Positions 26,825 through 38,900 of a stretch of 64,000 bases of DNA are shown in pieces; positions within the stretch are counted from its first letter, which is position 1; each line of letters opens with the position of its first letter. The notes beneath the pieces are model-generated. The model was given only the letters and a program-made list of their open reading frames with translations. It ran no database searches and had not been told where the DNA came from. Both the position numbers and the translations under genes were made by a program. This DNA comes from Sclerurus mexicanus (lineage: Eukaryota; Chordata; Aves; Passeriformes; Furnariidae), in NCBI GenBank assembly GCA_013396755.1, contig VWZF01005688.1, positions 186,001 to 250,000 of the forward strand, written 5' to 3'.

Positions 26825-29800
26825 GAGTTATGGTTGCTTTATAAAGCTGTATCCTGAAAATAATTTTGAGATAGTGGGGCAAGGCAGCATTGCAAGCTAT
26901 TGTAAAATGATTTCAGTTAATGAAGTGACTGTATAGTGCTTTTGTTCACTTTTAGGGAAGTAAAGTGGACAGGAAAGAAGTAACACTGGGAAAAGTTGGG
27001 TGACCCTTGACTATGTAACAGTGTGGCTGGGGGAGAAATAATCTCTAATGATTAGTGATTTATACAGATGTATTAAGACAATAAAAACAAGGCCAATGTA
27101 AGGAAGAGTAGTACTGAAGTGGCAATAGTGCATGGTGGCTCAGCAATAAAGGAAGATATGAGGGAATATGGCATGGATGCAAACACAGGTCTGTTAGAGC
27201 TTTTCAGCTTGCTGATTAGGGGATCGATACCTTAACAGAGAACGTGTCTGAACTTTGTGAATGTGGGAATACTTTCTGAGAAAGGAAACTGAGAAGCCTT
27301 TCAGGCAAGGTCTATCATCTGAATGATGAAGGAAGCAAGATATTTGGTGTGCTGTGGAGCACAGCTCCCTATTTGTATTGATTTAGAGCTTGTGGTAGCA
27401 ATTATGATGTATTTTACTCATACTGGTATAAAACTTACCAGGCTTCAGTCTGAGCTTTTAGTTCACCAGTTTGTGGAGCTGCTCATTTGCCAGTTCATTA
27501 AGTTGAAACTTTTTATCAGGACATGAGGTACCTGTCTGATCTGCTTGAGTCCAGTTAATTTCTGATGTGTAGAGGAGACCTAATTTCTTTTCCTTGCCAC
27601 TGACAGCTCTAAATGCGGCAATAAGAAATCGAGCGTAATGCCTGTAGTCCTGAAACACATGTGAAGATGTCCCTTTTTGTCTGTCTGCTTGATTGCCTTC
27701 TTGATTACCTTTTTTTCCCCTGTGATGACAGGAGAAAACCCCAACTGTTTACGTTGTCACCATGCCTTGCTTTGGTTTTGCGTAGTATGGATTATAGGAA
27801 GCGTTGATACCCTGAATAGAAATGCTGAATAATGAAAATCTCTGCCATACTGAATTCTTGTCTCTGACTGGGAATTTTCACCCCTTTTTGTGATATCACT
27901 GAAGGAACAATACACTCCTGTTTCCACACATGAGAAGATACATAAATTTCTATCTGATGACAGAATACTTGCTATAGTAATATTACAGCCATTTGTTTTT
28001 ATAGTTGAAGTAAAAATCCAAGAGCTGCAGCTCATATTTTACATACTTAATGATGCCTCACTTTGTTTTCCTTTTGTTTGTTTTAATTTTAACACCCAAC
28101 AGCAAATTGAACTCCAAATAGTTTGTTTAATTTGTGTGAAACAAATGAGGCAAGGAGAAATCCTGTGTTTAGTGAAGGTTAGTTAAAGTGCTGGGAAAAC
28201 ACAGACTATACAAGTTTCACTGCACCTAAGAACAAAACATAATCTTTGGAATGTTTTTAGGAAGGACATATTGTGGCTTAGTTCTAAGATTTCCAGTCCT
28301 GTTTGAAGAACTCTGAGAAAAATTTTTCACTTACTGCTATTAAGGAAAAGCATACCTAATCTGACCACTAAAAGTGGATATTGTATAAACAATGACATTC
28401 TCTTTTAGCTTCTTGCCAAAGTTCTATCTATATTGTTGTGAGTCTTCTGAATATACAGACCTCCTGTTTTTCTTTTAACCCTATCAACTCTGATTCATTG
28501 ATATTTTAGCCTTGATTCATTTTTTTCATCCACTGTTGATATCCTTTGGTTCTTTCAAGACCATTCTTCTTATCTGTGTGGTCTGGCAGGAGAGATGTTT
28601 CATTTATCCCAGTGTCTACATCTGATAATTAAATCTACAACATGAAAAAATGAAAGGAAACATATTCCTTTCCATTTCACTTTGTTACACAAGATATTCT
28701 GAGGAGAAATCTACCTATTTGCTGCCTTGAACTGCTTGCCTGGTTGTACTCAAAATCGCATTAAAATATTTAACTTTTTTTTCCTTGACTGATCATGCTA
28801 CAGTGTCCCTGCTTATCTGTTGTTGTGCCTTACAGGCATACCTATTCTCATGGACTGCAGTAATGAAGATTAGGCAGACTCTGTTCAAGACTGTTAAGTT
28901 TTGGATTTTGTTTCTAAAGAAAATACCTGGCACTGAAAGAGTTTCCCCATTTTATCAGAGGAGGCAGTTAATCACTTATGGGCTACAGGGGCTGGTTTTG
29001 CTGTTTGTTTGCTCATGGGCCACTTTTTGTTGCTGGGGTTGTTTCAGTATATTGCATCATCCTGTCCAGAGCTCATGCAGAAGTGTTAGTAATTCATCTT
29101 AGCATTTTCCCGTGTCAGCTGAGGTTGCAAACCAAACTAACATCATTTTTCAAGATGCCACTTTAGGTGGCAAAGAAATGAATCCTGTCGTCCTTAGCCA
29201 AAACCAAAAATCATATTTGCTGATTTAACAGTATTGAATCAGACCCAGCTGTCTATAGAATTAAAATGTTGTGAAGCTTACCCCTGATTTTAGTTACTTT
29301 AGTTATTTTCTGCCAATATTAAGAATAAACTACATTACACTGTAGGTTGTTTTTTACATGCTTGTAATATCTGAATTGTAATTTGAGTTGTGAAATTTTA
29401 CATGCTTAGCTACAGATTCTAATTCTATAATTGACCTGGAAATGTTGCAAGTAGTAACAATTTTGACTTATATTTGTGGTAATAGATCCAGCTTTGAGTG
29501 CTTTTCCCTGTCTTTGCGATTGTATGGGATTTTCTTTGACCTGCAGTCCCAAGGTAGCCAGAATTTTGACTGAATTGTTGGATAGGGTGAGGAGCTAGAA
29601 GATAATGATTGCCTTCAAGTTTTATGAAATAAAGTAGCTAAGCAATGAAAACATCTTTTTTTGTTCCAGGGAACTGACAGTTCTCAGTGTCAAGTCAGCC
29701 CTATTTTTTGCCACAGGATTCATAAAGGGATATTATTAATAATGATCTAAAATTTTTAGATCATGTGCTTTATTAAAAGTCAGAGAATATAATCCCCAGT

Positions 29801-30512
29801 AAAGCATGCTTTTCTCATTGGATTCTTTATTCTCTTGAATAAGGCTTGTTTACTGAAAACTGTGCTGCTCTTTCAGTGGTATCAGTTGATCTAATAAGGT
29901 ATTACCACTCTGTGTAAACTTTGCCTTGATTTATTAAAATACAGTTAAAAATATTAATCGGTCATGAGACACAAATCTATAGAAGATCATTAGTTTCTGC
30001 TCGGAGCTATTTGTTATATGGTTAAGATGGGCTTCTCTAGGGAGAAAAAAAGACAAGTTGTTTTTAGAGGAGTTATTACTGTTAGAGTTGCTATTAAAAG
30101 CATAACTGATACAACTGACAGTCATAGTTACTGTAACATATAGCTACTTCTTAATTTAAAATAAAAGCTATGAGAACACAGGAAATTGTTCCAAAGCCAT
30201 GGTAAAAAAAAAAAAAAGTCTCTTTAGAGGTATTTGTCTTCCACTCCCATAATGTCACAGGCATTAATAAATCTTTTCTCATATGGTTGGCAGAATGATG
30301 ATCCCCACTTTATAGATTAGTAAAAATGGAAAGGTCAGAAAATTTAGGAGCTAATTCTGGCAGGCTGCACTACAGTTATCCATTTTGTTTGGAGACAGTG
30401 GTTTTGAGTGATTCCACTGATCTTTTTCCCAACTTATTGTTGTGGGTTTAGTTTGAAGGGCAGTTTTGGGATGCACAACTAGGTATCTTCTAGGATAGCC
30501 TGTTCTGAAAGG
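26825..30512. other. Noncoding DNA, no gene seen
   Basis: No exon recognised. A block at about 28060-28180 rich in TTTAATT-type cores and a possible MIR relic at 30258-30352 are the only structured items. Open frames here are under 110 codons and unremarkable. Confidence 0.55.
30258..30352 (+). repeat. Possible ancient MIR-type SINE relic
   Basis: The stretch ATGATGATCCCCACTTTATA followed by GATTAGTAAAAATGGAAAGG resembles the MIR core block around ATTATCCCCATTTTACAGAT and GAGGAAACTGAGG. It is very diverged, as expected for an amniote-age SINE in a bird. The identification rests on a remembered consensus. Confidence 0.35.
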
Positions 30513-30514
30513 AG

Positions 30515-30937
30515 TTGTTTGACTATCTTGGTGAAATCATAGGTGATGACACACTGGAAGGCAGGAAGGTCCTGCAGAGAGACCTTGGCAAATCAGAGGA
30601 CTGGGAAGTCACCAGCCATATGAAGTTCAACAAGGGCAAGTGCCGGATTCTGCACCTGGGATGGGGCAACCCTGGGTGTATGTACAGACTGGGGAATGAG
30701 ATGCTGAAAAGGAGTGCCACAGAAAGGGACCTGGGGGTCCTGGTCAATGCCAAATTGAATATGAGTCAGCAGTGCCCTGGCAGCCAGGAAGGCCAACCCT
30801 GTCCTGGGGGGCATCAGGCACAGCATCACCAGCCGGGCGAGGGAGGGGATTGTCCCGCTCTGCACTGGGGAGGCCTCACCAGGAATATTGTGTGCAGTAT
30901 TGGGTGCCACAATATAAGAAAGATATTAAAGTATTAG
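30515..30937 (+). pseudogene. Decayed 3' end of CR1 ORF2
   Basis: The frame first reads the typical CR1 ORF2 C-terminal region: FNKGKCRILHLGWGNPG, then ATERDLGVLVNAKLNMSQQC. After that a frame change near 30775 replaces the normal sequence with a spurious proline/glutamine-rich tail. In a complete element this region follows the reverse-transcriptase core. The copy lacks the endonuclease and most of the polymerase and cannot be functional. Confidence 0.85.
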
Positions 30938-31109
30938 AGAGTGTCCAATGAAGATGGTGAAGGGCGTTGAGGGGGAGCCGTGTGAGGAGTGGCTGAGGGC
31001 ACTTGGTATGTTCATTCTGGAGGAGACTGAGGGGGGACTTCATTGCAGTTACAACTTCCTTGTGAGACGGAGAGGAGGGGCAGGCACTGTGGTGACCTGA
31101 GGGAATGGC

Positions 31110-31115
31110 CTGAAG
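31110..31115. repeat. Target-site duplication CTGAAG, left copy
   Basis: Perfect 6-bp match to 31842-31847. CTGAAG is part of the CR1 sequence and occurs once in an uninterrupted CR1, so the second copy was made by the LTR insertion. Confidence 0.9.
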
Positions 31116-31841
31116 TGACGAGCCACGGACCAAATGACCTTCTGCACACACCACACCACACAGTCTGAGGGTGAAGGCACAAAAGGCGATTATTCACCTG
31201 GGGCTCAGGCTTTTATAGGGCTCTGAGGGAAGGTTCTGGAACTTGGATGTGATTGGATAAGAGTGGGGGCGGAGGGTGTAACTAGGCAACCAAACAACCA
31301 ATGGGGGGCAACTTGCCAAAGGTGGGAAAATGAACCAATAGGGAAGCAGGGTCCAGGAGGGAAACTGTGAAGGGGAAGAAGACAACATGGAGGGGAACCG
31401 GGGATAAAAAAGGGATCNNNNNNNNNNNNNNNNNNNNNNNNNNNNNNNNNNNNNNNNNNNNNNNNNNNNNNNNNNNNNNNNNNNNNNNNNNNNNNNNNNN
31501 NNNNNNNNNNNNNNNNNNNNNNNNNNNNNNNNNNNNNNNNNNNNNNNNNNNNNNNNNNNNNNNNNNNNNNNNNNNNNNNNNNNNNNNNNNNNNNNNNNNN
31601 NNNNNNNNNNNNNNNNNNNNNNNNNNNNNNNNNNNNNNNNNNNNNTTTAATCCTTTTACAAGCAATTGTATGCAGGATCAAAACATGTCCATATGCAATT
31701 AAAGTTCAGTCCTTTCTTCAAGCCTCTGCCATGAATGTCTGAAACTCCACTGTTTCTGTTTGGTCCTCGGCCTCTCTGTCCTCTTAAGTCCACTTTTGGA
31801 AGTTTCTTTTCCACGCCTTGTAGCTCTCGCATTCTCCCACA
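31116..31841 (-). mobile_element. Solo LTR (class II-like) inserted into CR1
   Basis: A 726-bp segment (228 of them unknown bases) with TG...CA ends and perfect CTGAAG flanks. On the minus strand it starts TGTGGGAGAATGCG. It has three CCAAT-type boxes (complements at 31252-31256, 31296-31302, 31333-31339), then a TATA box CCCTATAAAAGCC (complement around 31211-31219), and ends GGCTCGTCA. An AATAAT near 31187-31192 is the only candidate for a poly(A) signal and is non-canonical. The CR1 sequence continues immediately on both sides, so no internal retroviral genes remain. A 6-bp duplication is typical of ERVK-like (class II) elements. Confidence 0.85.
31418..31645. other. Assembly gap (228 N)
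   Basis: Unknown bases inside the U3 part of the LTR. The true length may differ from 228. Frames that appear to cross this gap are meaningless. Confidence 1.
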
Positions 31842-31847
31842 CTGAAG
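31842..31847. repeat. Target-site duplication CTGAAG, right copy
   Basis: Exact copy of 31110-31115. Confidence 0.9.
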
Positions 31848-32113
31848 TTATGTTGGGGGACGTTTAGGTTGGATTAGGAAGAGATTCTTCCCCCAGAGGG
31901 TGGTTGGGCACTGGAACAGGATCCTCAGGGAAGTGGTCACAGCACCAAGACTGACAGAGTTCAAGAAGTGTTTGGATGATACTGTCGAGTACCTCTTGGG
32001 GAGGTCCCAAGACTGTTGAGTGACTCTTGGGGATGGTCCTGTGCAGGGCTAGGGGTTGGACTCAATAATCCTTGTGGATCCCTTCCAACTTGGCATATTC
32101 TGTGATTCTGTGA
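31848..32113 (+). mobile_element. CR1 LINE, right part with intact 3' end
   Basis: This continues the CR1 broken at 31115. It has GGTTTAGGTTGGAT-like sequence, the CAGAGGGTGGTTGGGCACTG block, GGGAAGTGGTCACAGCACCA, then GGACTCAATAATCCTTGTGG. It finishes with ATTCTGTGATTCTGTGA at 32097-32113, the CR1-specific 3' octamer repeat. A small local rearrangement around 31985-32030 repeats a CTTGGGGA-type block. Confidence 0.95.
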
Positions 32114-35100
32114 CTCCTCAGGCCTCGCACCACTGTAACTCAGCCTGAAGCTTGAGTTTCTCTGAAATAAGAGTCTTGAACTTTGAATGCATTTTGATCA
32201 AATTCTCTACCATAAGATAGTTTAAAAATGGTAACATTTACATATGATACGTGACCCTGTGGTTTGATGAAGGATCAATACCAACTGTATAAGATGTGAA
32301 GCAGAAACATGCTCTAGGTTTTCTGTTTCAGGCAATTGCAGCAAACACCAGTGCAAGATGTGTTCTGGGATATATTTTCTTATTATCTTCTGTTAGCTTT
32401 CTTTTATTTTAAAAAACATTTAGGGCAGGGTCTTGAGTCTGTTTTCATGATTCAGGGAATTGCTGGCTAAGAAAGTAGTGTGAAGGAGTCCTCTTGGCCA
32501 CTACATATAGATCAGAGACCATACTTTATTGTGCCCAGTTTTGAAACATATGTTTGCTTTGTTTGGTCTGTGTTGGGCGGGCGCATTACATACAATATTC
32601 ACAAGGTGGTATAATTGTTCCCCTTAACTCATCAGATACAACAGACAGATAAACTTTCCTGATTTGGATTGTTTTCCAAGCAAAACTGAGTGGGATAACT
32701 GGCTTAAAAACAAGGGCAAAATGCCTGTGCACTGAAAGCAGAAAGTTAGATGAAACCACGTTTTTTTGTCAGGAAAGCAATTTGGAGGTGGTAAGCCTTT
32801 ACTTTGATGGGTCTGCTATTTTGAGGGGCATCAAACAAAGCAGTACTGCTTTTCCACAGACACCAAACAAGTATGCAGTATTCTGAAGGTGTATAAAATG
32901 CTTAAAAGCCTGAGTTTCATTTTCTGCATACTTTAGCCAAGGCATATTAATGTCTCATTAAAGAAATGTGTGAACCGAAAATGAAATCTATGGAGTCTAC
33001 AGAATGGAATCTCTTAGTAGATGGTCCCAATCAGTTGCAGGTGAGCAGTGGGAAACCACTTTCTGATTGAAATTATCCAAGTATGTGACATCTTCTCTTT
33101 TGTATTTAATATAACTTTGAGAACGAAATTGCTGGGCTCAGTAATACTGAAATTAAGAAATCTGTACCTAAGGCAGGAAAAAAGGAGTATGCTTTTTACA
33201 AAACCTTTGAGATGTATCTCTGAGCGAAGTGCTATATATAGTAGAAGTTTCCAAGTACACAATTTCTATTTTCTACTATTGCCTGTACAGAATGGGAAGT
33301 AGAGCAGATTTTCCACTTAGTAAGGAGAGCCAAAAGTCCTAATGCTTCAGAGATGTCTAATCAATTAATAAATTACCATGAAGCATCACCTGTTCCCTCC
33401 CCAAAACTACATGGCCGATAACAGTATAATTGCTTGGACTGTAAGAACATGTAGCACCAGGGTATTTTAGGGAAGGGTATTTGGTCCAACATATGTCTTA
33501 GTGAAAACCTCAAGGGCAGAACTGACTCAAAATGTCTGAGTTTGTTTCTCAAAGTGAGTACGTGTTCTCAAAACTTACAATAATGAACTAGTTATACTAT
33601 GGAAATAGTTTAAGTGGTACTTAAGTACATGGATGCTAGTTTGGGTAGCAGTAGATTTTGAGTTTTACTAAAGATTGAAATAGTTAGAGCTTTTCTGCTG
33701 CACTAAAATAAATATTCGAAGGACTGAGTGGTTTAAAAGTCCCTGTAATCACTAGATGCTTCTTTTCCTTTTAGGCTCAAGAGGTGGTTAGCCGTCTTTT
33801 CTGAAGTTTTACTGTCATATGTGCTATAAATCTTTTGATAATATGTCCGGGGAAAGCACTCTTTTGAGGATCATAAGCAACTGACTTCAGTTTTATATTG
33901 GTGGCATTATGAAATTGTGACAGCTACGTAACTTGATACCTGTCACTGACTTTTTTCAAAAATATTTAGTGTTGGAATGCTATTTGAGTAATTCCTTGAT
34001 TAATACCACGCAGAAATTGAAATTTAGTGAATGAGGCTCTAAGATTTAGAAACTGATGAGAAAGTGTGCACCAGCCTTAAGTAGTTCAGTTTGGAAATTC
34101 AGTTTAGATCATTATTTATTGTCAGAAAAACAGAGGATTAGTTAGAAGCAAGACATCTCCACTTGTGGAGTGCAGTTCTGGTGTGATTGTGTCCACTGCC
34201 CTGTTATTGCCATTCTTGTTCTTCAGTACTTCTGTTTCAGATTTCTCTACTTCTCCAATGCAGAGACTTTGTTCCAGTAACCTGAACCGTATTTAATAAA
34301 GCTTGATGTTCTATGACAATTAAATAGGAAAAATTTATAAAAGTGACACAGAGTGGTTCATTTACATTGTTAGACAGAGAAGTGTTTTACTGTGCTCACC
34401 TGTGTTTTGTTGTTTCCTGATCCTGGAATTGCGTGTGTGGGATAAATGAAAGATAAAAATTATTTACATTTGGTGATACTAATTCAAATTACAGACAAAG
34501 ATATTACTTTTTGCCTTTTCATTTTGCTTTCAGAATAGGGAAATCTTCCTACTTCCTGGTCATTGCCTCCAAAAGGATGAGCGGGACAGATTAGCTGTGC
34601 TGGCCTTGTATGAATCCAAGCGATGTGGCTCTTAGCTACCTCCATTCAAGTTGGTCTTGGCTTTCTGCCAGCTCTAGGTCTCTTGATATTTAATTTCATA
34701 TTGAAGGGAAGAATAGAACAAAGGGTACGAATAATCTGTCACACTTTAAGATGGCTGTTGCTTTCAGGTATGCTCAGAAAAGTTTCAACTCTTTGAATTG
34801 CAGTAGTTATTTCCTTTGGTACCTTGTAATGATTTGAGCTCTTTGCCTGAAGGTATTGTCCTAGGTACCCCTCTGACATGAGGTCATATTCACTGTTCTA
34901 ATTCTTCTCTTCAAAGCACATAGCAGCAATATGTCCAAGGAGGCAGTGCTTTGCTGCAGTATCCAACTGACATAAAATTCTGCAATAGATCATGACAAAA
35001 ACATCAAATCTCTTAAGAGGACAGTTGATGCACTTTGTTGCTGACATGGTTTTGGACAACTGCAGATTCACTGCCTCTAAGATCCAAGTATAAAACTCAC

Positions 35101-36043
35101 TTCTCTTTAAAATTATTTATTTGGTGTCAGTGTGTAATAAAAAGAAATTAAATGTGTGCTCTTTTCTGACTTCCAAGAAAAAAAGGAATAGCAACATATC
35201 AGCAATGCTCCTAATGTGCGGAGGTGCCCTAATGATGAACCTGGCATCATACCTGAATAGACAAACTAAAATGCGCAGAAATCATCCAGGACATAAAGCA
35301 GGTCAAGACCTATTTCACACCTTCCAAAAGAAGGTGCAGAAAAAAAAAAATCTGTATCTTCTGTAAATGTTGCAAGCCTAAACACTTCAGTAGTTCCTTA
35401 TAGAATATGTAAACTCAAGAATTTGCTAAACTTTGAGACTAAACCCATGGTCTTTCACCAAACAATTTACTGCAGTTCACTTGTTCCATGCTCTGCACAG
35501 CCAAAGTGCTGTGTTGCAACTTGTGGTTCTTCTAGTCCTGTTTCGGTGGCTTTTGGGCATACAATTTGGCACTCTGGGTGAAAACTCTGCAGTTTTGTGC
35601 TTCTCTTGCATGGCATTGGGATTGGAGAGCACTCACAGAGATTAAGTGCTTATGTTCAAATATAAGCTCAGTCAAAGTGGAACTATTCTCATAGTACAAA
35701 AATTGCTAAGTAGAACTTTCCCAGAAAATTAAAAGTGTCCTTCCCACTTACTGGTTAGTGATGAAGTCAAATTGACAAACAAGTAGTTCTCTAATCTTCT
35801 GTTTGTTTATTATTTATGTATTGTTAAGGTCTACTGTTAATTGTTATGACCTTTACACAAGAGTGAGAATGTAAAACATAGGGTCATATATTAAGAGTAT
35901 CTATGGGCCATATTCTGCCTCAGAGCATGAGGGTGAAGTAAGCATTTGGAGAAGGTTGGGGTCATTCTGCGGTGAATACATGTGTTTCCTCTGACCTGAA
36001 CATAGTATCTGAAAGCTTAGAAATCTTTATATGGGTCCTTGAG

Positions 36044-36092
36044 TTGTTTTTTTTCCCCCCCCTCTTTCTCTTTTATTTTTCTTTCCCCCCTC
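36044..36092. repeat. Polypyrimidine tract
   Basis: Nearly uninterrupted T and C run including two C-runs of six or more. Confidence 0.9.
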
Positions 36093-37079
36093 AAGTGTGT
36101 TATGGATATTTTTCCTAGGTATCATCTGCATTCCTTTCTTTTTACTTGTTTTGTTGGGTTTTGTTTGTTTTTTGGATTTTTTTTTAAATGTATGTCTTTC
36201 TGTCTGTCCCTACATGCTTATTGCACCTTTTATATTCCACAGCTGATTTAATTTAATAATAAAAGATGCTAAGTGCTACTAAAGGACCAATATACAAAAT
36301 ATAGGTGGACAGGCAGGCAACAAAACAGAACAGTCAGCTTACAAAAAAGAGAAGGAATGTTATCAGCAAACAAATAGCAAGTCCCAACACATCTGACTTA
36401 ATATAAAACTTCTGTATTTTTTACACATTGCTCAGTATTTATCAGTTTCACCAGCCTTGAAATAGGAAAAATTGCTTTGAGAAATGGATTCAGGTTATTT
36501 AGTTTCACTCTACCCTCTAAGCAGCAAGGTGTCTTCTGATGAAATACTGTTTTCTAACTTCAAGGAGAATCCTTAGTAAATTATGACCTACGCCTTCTCC
36601 ATCCCATGAAACAAGCAGTGGCAAGCAGGTGGTTTTCTAGCAGACCAATACTTTCCGAAACATAATAGTGTCATTAGAGGAACATGGAGTCAAAGTTGTA
36701 ACTGCTTTGTTCTTGCAGTGCCAAGGTTAGTATAGTCTAGACCTCATTTAGCAGAAATTAAAATTTGGATCAAAGCTGTCAGCTCAGGCATAAATAATTT
36801 ATTTTCCCATGCTCATAACCACTTACATTGCATTCTCCCTGTGTGTGTGAAAGGATTTGTTGAGGGGTTTGTGACATGGTCATGGCATGTGCAGGTCACA
36901 AATTCTGGGTGAACACTTAAAAAAAAAATTGCTGGTGTGCGAACTGATACAGACTGTGGCATGTCTAGTGAAATACTCATAGGGACTATTATACAGCAGC
37001 CATTTAGGCAGAGAATTTGTCAGGTATTCAGCGTACCCTGAGCTCTCTCATCTATCTGTTCTGAGCTTGTAATGTGTTA

Positions 37080-37440
37080 AGGCTGAACGAGCTTGCATTG
37101 AATGTGTGTTTAAGAAATACTAGACAGCCCAATGTTTTAGTCTGTTATAGTTACTGCTTCTCAGTTAAACATAATTAACAACCTTGACTGCGCCTGATGG
37201 ACAGGCTTTGTGAAAGAAATTTCATGTTTGGAAGGTAACTTGGAGCCATGCCACAAATACAGTTCAAACCCCACGAAAACATCCTCTTGTGCCCACTCTG
37301 CCTCGGTAAATCTCAACATCTTTCCTTACATGCTGTGCAGTCCCTAGCCATGTTTACGTATATTTTTCATTCCTTCTCTTTTTATTTGTAAAGTCTTACG
37401 TTGCCGAGAATTTCATATTTGTCAGTTGTGTGATTGTACT
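37080..37440. promoter_or_regulatory. Candidate conserved noncoding element, CpG-retaining
   Basis: Several CpGs persist in otherwise AT-rich, CpG-poor DNA (GACTGCGCCTG, CCCCACGAAAAC, GCCTCGGTAAATC, CTTACGTTGCCGAG). The block also has a CATAATTAAC homeodomain-type core. Retained CpGs and absence of repeats suggest constraint, but this is inference. Confidence 0.22.
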
Positions 37441-38519
37441 GTAATTATGTACAATGTGCATGACACAGGGGCTTCAGTGCATTTGCAATTAAGAGCGTTA
37501 AGATCAGGACTTCACTTTTTAATCTTCCAGTTCTTCTAGGAAACAAGATTTTGCAGAGGAACATCATCATATGAACAAACAGTAATAAAAAATATTTACT
37601 CCTACTAAAGTGAACTTGGGCCTTGATCCAGTTTTTGACACTTATCAGCAATGTCTTTGCAGACTGGCAACGTGCAGGATTGCTTCTGAATTTAGCTGAC
37701 ACAGGATACCTTTTGGAGTCTGCAATCTCGTTGGGGTCCCAAACGTTAGAAAAGTAAATTATCTGAAAAGTTAAAAATTAAAAAAAGGTAACTACAAGGG
37801 AGTTGAGGAATGTGATATCGAATATATCTTGGATGTTTGTAGTATTGTTTGTAAACATGACCATTTATCATGCAAGGTAAACATGTCTAAATATGCAGGT
37901 TTTAGGTTTCTTATTTTTGATGGGAAGCTGCACAAATTTGTTCTACTTTGTTCCATCTTACTATTCTTTTCTTTCTCTGAGTAGTTCTGTACTGACAAGA
38001 GAAATCTGCTCTGATAAACTACCTGTAACCTGAATATTTAGAGTTGTCTTTGGTCTGGGAGTCTACCTACCCTTTCAATTCATTTTCATATTATGAAATA
38101 TTGAAGTTTTGAATGACATTTATAATCCTTTAGCTGAAGGAGGAAAATTCATTGCTAGTAATAAATGGAGACAGCCATACTGCTATTGCTGAAATAACAT
38201 CTGCTTATGGGACACATGCGCAGACACGATGACTTTGGTCCAGTATTATTTTTTCCCTACATCAGTGGGATTACATTGGGAACCGCAATTTTTTTTCTTC
38301 TACATAATACTGCTAGATATTCTCAGTAACTGAAAATCAGTAACACTTTATAAATGAGCATATACTCAAATGTGTATTCCTTTGGACCTTTAAATCCTGC
38401 TTTCAGCATAAAGACAGATTGTTGGTGTAGTAAATTAAAGCTGCCTTACTGAACCTATTTTGTCCAATGTTCTATCACAGACCCATATTAATATTTTATC
38501 CCCTTTAATATCATTACAT

Positions 38520-38900
38520 GATGCAGGCTTAATTTAAATAGATTTGACGGGCCTCTTGGTTGGCTTGACAACCAGAGGGAGAAATTAATGTTCTGCATTT
38601 AATCTCAGCTCAAGGCGCTAAATTATTTTGGAGGTTGAAGCTGTCATGCATATCATGCTAAATTATTGAATGTAATAACTATTAGCCTGATGTCTATTTA
38701 TAGATTTTTTTATTATTATTTTTTCTTCATGCATCTTCAGCTAATTTGAAAGGGAACTTCTTAAGTCTTCTCCATGCAGTACAGTACAGTATCTTTTACA
38801 GATGCGGCACTGGGGGTTATTTAACCAGCAGCAGAAAAGGAGATGATGAAGCTGGCAGTCTTTAAAGCCATGGAAACAAAAGAGCTTTTATGTTGATGAA
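38520..38900. promoter_or_regulatory. Candidate conserved enhancer-like element
   Basis: TTTAAATAGATTTGACGG is followed by TTGGTTGGCTTGACAACCAG, then AAATTAATG, CTAAATTATTTTGG, and CATGCTAAATTATTGAATG (an octamer-like ATGCTAAAT within it). The mixture of homeodomain and POU-like cores with few repeats is typical of developmental enhancers. There is no direct proof of function. Confidence 0.25.

Larger units (their letters stand above)
30513..31115 (+). mobile_element. CR1 LINE, left part (ORF2 C-terminal end), interrupted
   Basis: Sense-strand CR1 sequence. It starts in the C-terminal end of ORF2 and runs to GGGAATGGCCTGAAG, where an LTR is inserted. It resumes at 31848 with the next expected CR1 block, so 30513-31115 and 31848-32113 are one original insertion of about 870 bp. 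The 5' end is truncated, as usual for CR1. The reading frame is decayed (see the separate pseudogene entry). Confidence 0.9.

Noticed and set aside
31205..31702. Open frames of 111-158 codons on both strands
   Set aside because: They read through the run of unknown bases and lie inside the solo LTR.
32595..32680. Possible third MIR relic (GGTATAATTGTTCCCCTTAA)
   Set aside because: Only one block resembles MIR and the following sequence diverges too much.
35121..35366. Frame ending near an A-run at about 35339-35350, as in a processed pseudogene
   Set aside because: The A-run lies inside the frame and encodes lysines; no parent gene or target duplication was recognised.
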